Assembly: GCA_963969345.1 (NCBI GenBank)
Contig: OZ017769.1
Coordinates: forward strand, 7,381,725 to 7,445,724
Reading direction: 5' to 3'
DNA length: 64,000 nucleotides
DNA from: Turbatrix aceti
Lineage: Eukaryota > Nematoda > Chromadorea > Rhabditida > Panagrolaimidae
Part shown: piece by piece, positions 60,204 through 64,000 of the stretch
Layout of the letters: every line of letters begins with the position of its first letter
Position numbering within the stretch: position 1 is the first letter of the stretch
Position numbers and translations under genes: made by a program
Notes under the pieces: model-generated
The model's input: only the letters and a program-made list of their open reading frames with translations
What the model was told of the DNA's origin: nothing
Database searches by the model: none

Positions 60204-60838
60204 ATCGATCACCTACACTGACTGACCACTGCCGCCGCCTGCGCAGGCGCAGGGCCTGGCAGCAGTACGACCGCGACCTTCGTGAATCGCCGCGAGTGAA
60301 TCGAATCAATCGCAAAACCAAACCGACCGGTCTTCCCTGACCCACATTCATACTCTCCGGAGAATGAAGAGCGTCACGCCGATCATCGCTGGTTGCGTGC
60401 ACCCATCCGAGAAGTTCTTGCACAGCAGCTTGCACGAAACGGATCCTGCAAGCCAAGCCAGCCTGGCCGGTTGCTCCTGCTCCTTGTGCAAAATCAGACA
60501 CAAGGCACACCCATCCCGTCCAAGTCCAAGTCCGGGTTGGTTGGTAGCAAGCACAAAGAACCATTTGAACGGCTTGTCACATGCCCCGGGGAACAAAGAA
60601 GACTGATAACCCCTCTTCACCAGGCACAAAAAAATGCGTGTAGTAAAGAAAGAACCGTTTATTGCCAGCCAAAAAAGACACGATAGTGAAAGGCGACACA
60701 GCACAGCGCGTTGCTTCTCACAGCTGCTGGAAGATCAGGAAGGGCAACAAACAACAAACGCGACTTGTGGCAGGAGATCGTCAAACTGGGTGTGTGTTAA
60801 AGACGTTGTTCATCTTCTTCGGGGCCTGGAATCAGGAT
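60204..60838. other. Spacer between the lipocalin-like and small gene
   Basis: It should hold the promoter of the lipocalin-like gene. No reading frame with support was found on either strand. Confidence 0.45.
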
Positions 60839-61050
60839 TTAGAAGCCGCGGGGATGGTCCCGGTTGTAGCCGTAGTTGCGCTGGTCATCGACGTTCGCGC
60901 CGTTGCTCTTGAAGTGCTCGTACAGGTTCTGAAGAAACTTCAGGTAAGCAAAAGTCTATCCTGAGCCAAAGGAGGACTCACCTTGACTTCGACCATGTTG
61001 GGTTGTCTGATGAGGGAAGTCTTGCGCTCGTTATCGAGAACGTAAGTCAT
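60839..61050 (-). CDS. Small protein, unrecognised (52 residues or longer)
   Basis: Exons 60982-61050 and 60839-60928 join in phase to 52 residues: MTYVLDNERKTSLIRQPNMV... ending ...YGYNRDHPRGF, charged and soluble-looking. The frame stays open upstream of the ATG and would encode a hydrophobic stretch (AIIFIILDCLPFILSFILI) after a good acceptor (CCCCTCAG), so the real protein may be a one-pass membrane protein with its start in a missing exon. I do not recognise the family. Confidence 0.4.
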
Positions 61051-62864
61051 GATGAGGATGAATGAAAGAATGAAAGGAAGGCAATCGAGGATGATGAAGA
61101 TGATGGCTGACTGAGGGGAGTGAAAGTGAGAGAGCGCACAGGTGTCTGTCTCCGTAGCTGTCTGCACCCCGCTGCGACGAGAACGGACACTTTTGTACCA
61201 GTCGCTTTGTCCTCGCTCGCTCGCTCGCGTACACCAACACCACGCCTCGCCCCTTTTTAACAGCGTCCACCCCATGCTAACAGGCAGCCCAGCAAACCAG
61301 CACAGCGCCCCCCTCCCCTCCCCTCCCCTCTTCGCGCAGTGATCTTTCTACGTAATTAAACGCTCTCAGGGAAAAGACACAGAAGGCGGGTGGTGATGGC
61401 GATGAGATGACTACGATGGATGCGCCATCTCGGGGCTGAAGGCCGAATTTAGAGCGAGCGCCCTGGATGCAGTCACATATGTATGTACATATGTACATGC
61501 GACTTCTGATTTCGCCACGTTCATTCGGCTAGGTGGTACATATGTGTGACTTGTTTTTGTTCGACTGACGCTAATCAATCTTGTATCAATTGCATTTGAA
61601 CGAAGAAGCACCAGAAGAGAGGAAATCTGTCAAACCCCAGTTTTTTTGGGTTCATGGAATTTACTATGAAACTCGTGATTCGGGTTCGGTTCGTGTTTGT
61701 GCTTCTCCGGATTCAGCTCCGTTCCGGTAGAGAACAACACAGGGGGACTGGTTGCACCTTGTACAAGCCCTTGTACAGGGTGCAACCAAAAACGGAACTC
61801 CACGCAGCAGCAGGAAAAAGGCATTAGGGGGGCATTATCTCACAACAGGAATCGAAAAAAGAAAAGATTCCTGTTGCGTGGCAAGCACGCATAAGACCAC
61901 GCATAATTCGCATTCCTTTTTTGGTCGGTGGGGGAAGAATTCATTCCTCCTCCGCTCAGAAGACGCGTGATTGTTTACGCGTTATTGGTTGGGCGAGTTT
62001 AGTTTCGGAGGGTGACCCTCCCTCCCCCGCTAAATTTAGCCCAAAGCACACAAACGCCAGAGGCGAGGTGCATATTATGAATTTTGACGCATACACGTGA
62101 ACCATAGTTACACGTGCAATGGACCTGATACGGGTGGCGATACCAAAGAACGGACGATACAATCACCACCGGGAGAGGGGGGGGGTCAGCCGGTTATCAC
62201 CCAACACGCTTCACACCACCACGATCATCATCATGGCCGCCTCGAGATGCATTCACGGGAAAAATTCAATTCAAAGCACAACCACAAAACAGCGAACGCG
62301 AACAGAGTGATGATGATGCTACGATGCAGACCGATCAGACAACTATTTCCTACGATATGTCGGGATAGCCGCAGCCACAGCCACAACAGACGGCCGCCGA
62401 CCGAGCTGGAACGAGCCCCTCAGCCAGTCGAAAAAATAAATACAAAGCAATACAAAAAACAAAAGACACATCAACATTTTTTACGGCCTGTCTTAAAAAA
62501 CTCAAGCGTCAACTTGCCGGGACTAAAGTTTAGATTTTACTTGTTAATCAGTCACGTACCCGTCTGTCGTAAAAAAACTACGGTACAAAATCGTAAAACA
62601 CAGAGACAGACAGGTCCAGTCTCGCGCAAATCTTACGCAAGACTACAGGGAGACTAACAATCACAGGCACAGGTAATGCCCGGAAAATTTTTCCTGAAAA
62701 GTGCAAGCAATAAAAAGCCTCATAAAATTGAATGGAATTCAACGCGCGCTCGTTGGATCCTTTCACAGCGAAAGATTTTTTGCGCGCGAAAATTACGCAC
62801 ACGAACAATTTTTATGCTTTGACTTGTACTGACCAATTGCTTTTTATATATCCTTTCTGGAGCC
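61051..62864. other. 1.8-kb region with no supported gene
   Basis: It lies between divergent genes and includes the PRIM2 promoter. Notable pieces are a CCCCT-rich tract (61309-61328) and an inverted repeat at 61749-61787 (GGTTGCACCTTGTACA with its near-exact complement). No coding frame is convincing. Confidence 0.5.
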
Positions 62865-63672
62865 ATGGATTTGAAGCCCGCAGCGATGATGGTCAAGAAA
62901 GCGGACCGATCTGTTATCGGGGTAGGCTTTGGGATGTTTTGACACTTTTGACCGGTTTTGTTTCTGTTTCAGTCAAGTCTGGAGACAGACCGCAATCACA
63001 ACCTCAGCCTCTACACGACGCCACCGATGGAGGTGATTTCGCTGGAGGAGTTTGAGGAGATGGGCAGGATGCGACTCAAGGTGCTGCGCAAGATTGAACA
63101 GCTCAACGAGAAGTACTCCAAGGGCAGCGAGGAATACGTCGAGGCTTTTAAAAAAGTATGGTTTATTCGTTTTTATATATGCAACTGGACGAACAATGCT
63201 TCAGGAAATCTCGCCGATAATGCCTCTGGCAACGGGCCGGTGTTTCAAAGAACAGCTGCCGGAAGCGAGGCGACATGACCGTATTTCGCATTTTATCCTG
63301 CGCATGGCGTTCTGCCAGTCCGCAGAGCAGGCTCGTTGGTTTCTACAACTCGAAATTGACCTGTTCAGGATGCGGTTTCGATTGGAGAAGGACAGCGACA
63401 AGCTCGATTTTCTCAGAGGGAATCAACTCGATCTGGAGCAGGTCTCTGTGGCCGAGAAAATAGAGCTGTCTTCTGCGTTGTCCCAGGCGAGTTCCATGAC
63501 CGAGGAAAAAGTCGCCGTCACGGATTTCTGGAAGGTGCACTTTTCCCGCGCGACCGAACTTGTGCGTGCTAGGAGGGTGCTGCTCCTGCACGGGTTCATC
63601 TACATCACGATCAACGAGCTCGCGGCAGTCGTCGCTTCGAGGCTCAGACTCATTATGAGCAAGTCGATGGCG
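62865..63672 (+). CDS. PRIM2: DNA primase large subunit, 5' part
   Basis: Exons 62865-62921, 62973-63155 and 63205-63672 give 236 residues; the last ends at a donor (GCG|GTGAGT), and the gene continues past the window. SLYTTPPMEVISLEEFEEMGRMRLKVL matches the PRIM2 N-terminal domain, and HDRISHFILRMAFCQSAEQARWFLQLEIDLFRMRF is the most conserved stretch of that domain. PRIM2 pairs with PRIM1 to make RNA primers and hands them to DNA polymerase alpha. The C-terminal iron-sulfur domain is not in the window. The next intron contains a CCGG-rich tract. Confidence 0.92.
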
Positions 63673-63817
63673 GTGAGTAACAACCAACGCTTCCGGGTTG
63701 TTGGGGGGAGGAAAAACTCAGGTGACTCAGCTGGCGCTCATCCGCTTGCGTTCGTTCAAGAGGGGGGCTTTTCAATGCGGAAATGAATTATGAGTGGTTC
63801 TACACCAAGGCATAAAA

Positions 63818-63930
63818 TCCGGCCGGCCGGCCGCAAAAGCCGGCACGGCCGGCCGGCCCCGGCCGGCTGCCGGCCGGCTTTACGATTCAAGGCCGGCCGA
63901 AAAAGCCGGGAAAAGCCGGAAAAAAATTCG
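63818..63930. repeat. CCGG/GGCCGGCC-rich tract
   Basis: About 110 bases are built from GGCCGGCC and AAAAGCCGG units, including several inverted-symmetric blocks. It sits in the PRIM2 intron that runs off the window. It looks like a degenerate satellite or the inner part of a repeat element. Confidence 0.75.
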
Positions 63931-64000
63931 AAAGTTGATTTTTTTCGAAAAAAGTATGATTTTCTGACGTTTTTGTGCTTCATTCGTCTTTTTTATTACT

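Overview
This window is nuclear DNA of an animal. Genes are split by many short introns (about 45-60 bp), with GT donors and TTTTCAG-like acceptors. Exons are GC-rich; introns and spacers are AT-rich with long A/T runs. The gene set (Integrator, IFT88, PDE1, carboxypeptidase D, cytosolic ribosomal proteins) is metazoan. The intron style, together with a tandem pair of secreted M14 carboxypeptidases ending in six-cysteine ShK domains, points to a nematode or close ecdysozoan. The species was not identified. Coding models were built by joining exons whose reading phases agree; none has transcript support.

Layout. 1-5.7 kb: 3' end of a TruD/PUS7 pseudouridine synthase, an inverted broken copy of a pseudokinase exon, a divergent intron-containing histone H2A, and the complete pseudokinase. 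5.7-14.5 kb: PDE1 (Ca2+/calmodulin cyclic-nucleotide phosphodiesterase) on the minus strand, with large 5' introns and two alternative N-termini. 14.5-17.8 kb is gene-free. 17.8-22.4 kb: INTS8 on the minus strand, with the RNase P RNA gene inside one intron on the opposite strand. 22.7-26.8 kb: RidA, then mL54 (MRPL54), whose 5' part is duplicated as two 425-bp direct repeats around a 2.2-kb AT-rich segment. That segment carries a retropepsin-like gene lacking its catalytic Asp. 26.9-33.2 kb: two ShK carboxypeptidases. 34-38.2 kb: RPS4, TRUB2 and the proteasome ATPase RPT1. 38.7-46 kb: a double-length tyrosyl-tRNA synthetase and a tandem-GAF phosphodiesterase. 46.1-49 kb: RPL9 and LTV1, divergent. 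49.6-57.3 kb: carboxypeptidase D, and IFT88 with an RFX/X-box motif upstream. 57.8-61.1 kb: a secreted lipocalin-like protein and a small unrecognised gene. 62.8-64 kb: 5' part of the DNA primase large subunit.

Mobile DNA consists of two small non-autonomous inverted-repeat families that recur in introns. One starts CAGGGATGGGCGAAC and one starts CAGTGTTCC; a copy of the first is inserted inside a copy of the second with a perfect 8-bp target duplication, as expected of hAT-type transposition.

Functional groupings: translation and ribosome assembly (RPS4, RPL9, LTV1, TyrRS, mL54, TRUB2, RNase P RNA), cyclic-nucleotide breakdown (two PDEs), peptide processing (three M14 carboxypeptidases), cilia (IFT88) and snRNA 3' processing (INTS8). 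The most unusual items are the antisense nested RNase P RNA, the catalytically altered retropepsin gene between direct repeats, the double TyrRS with a degenerate second half, the TRUB2 Asp-to-Glu change, and the pseudokinase duplicate that looks gene-converted.
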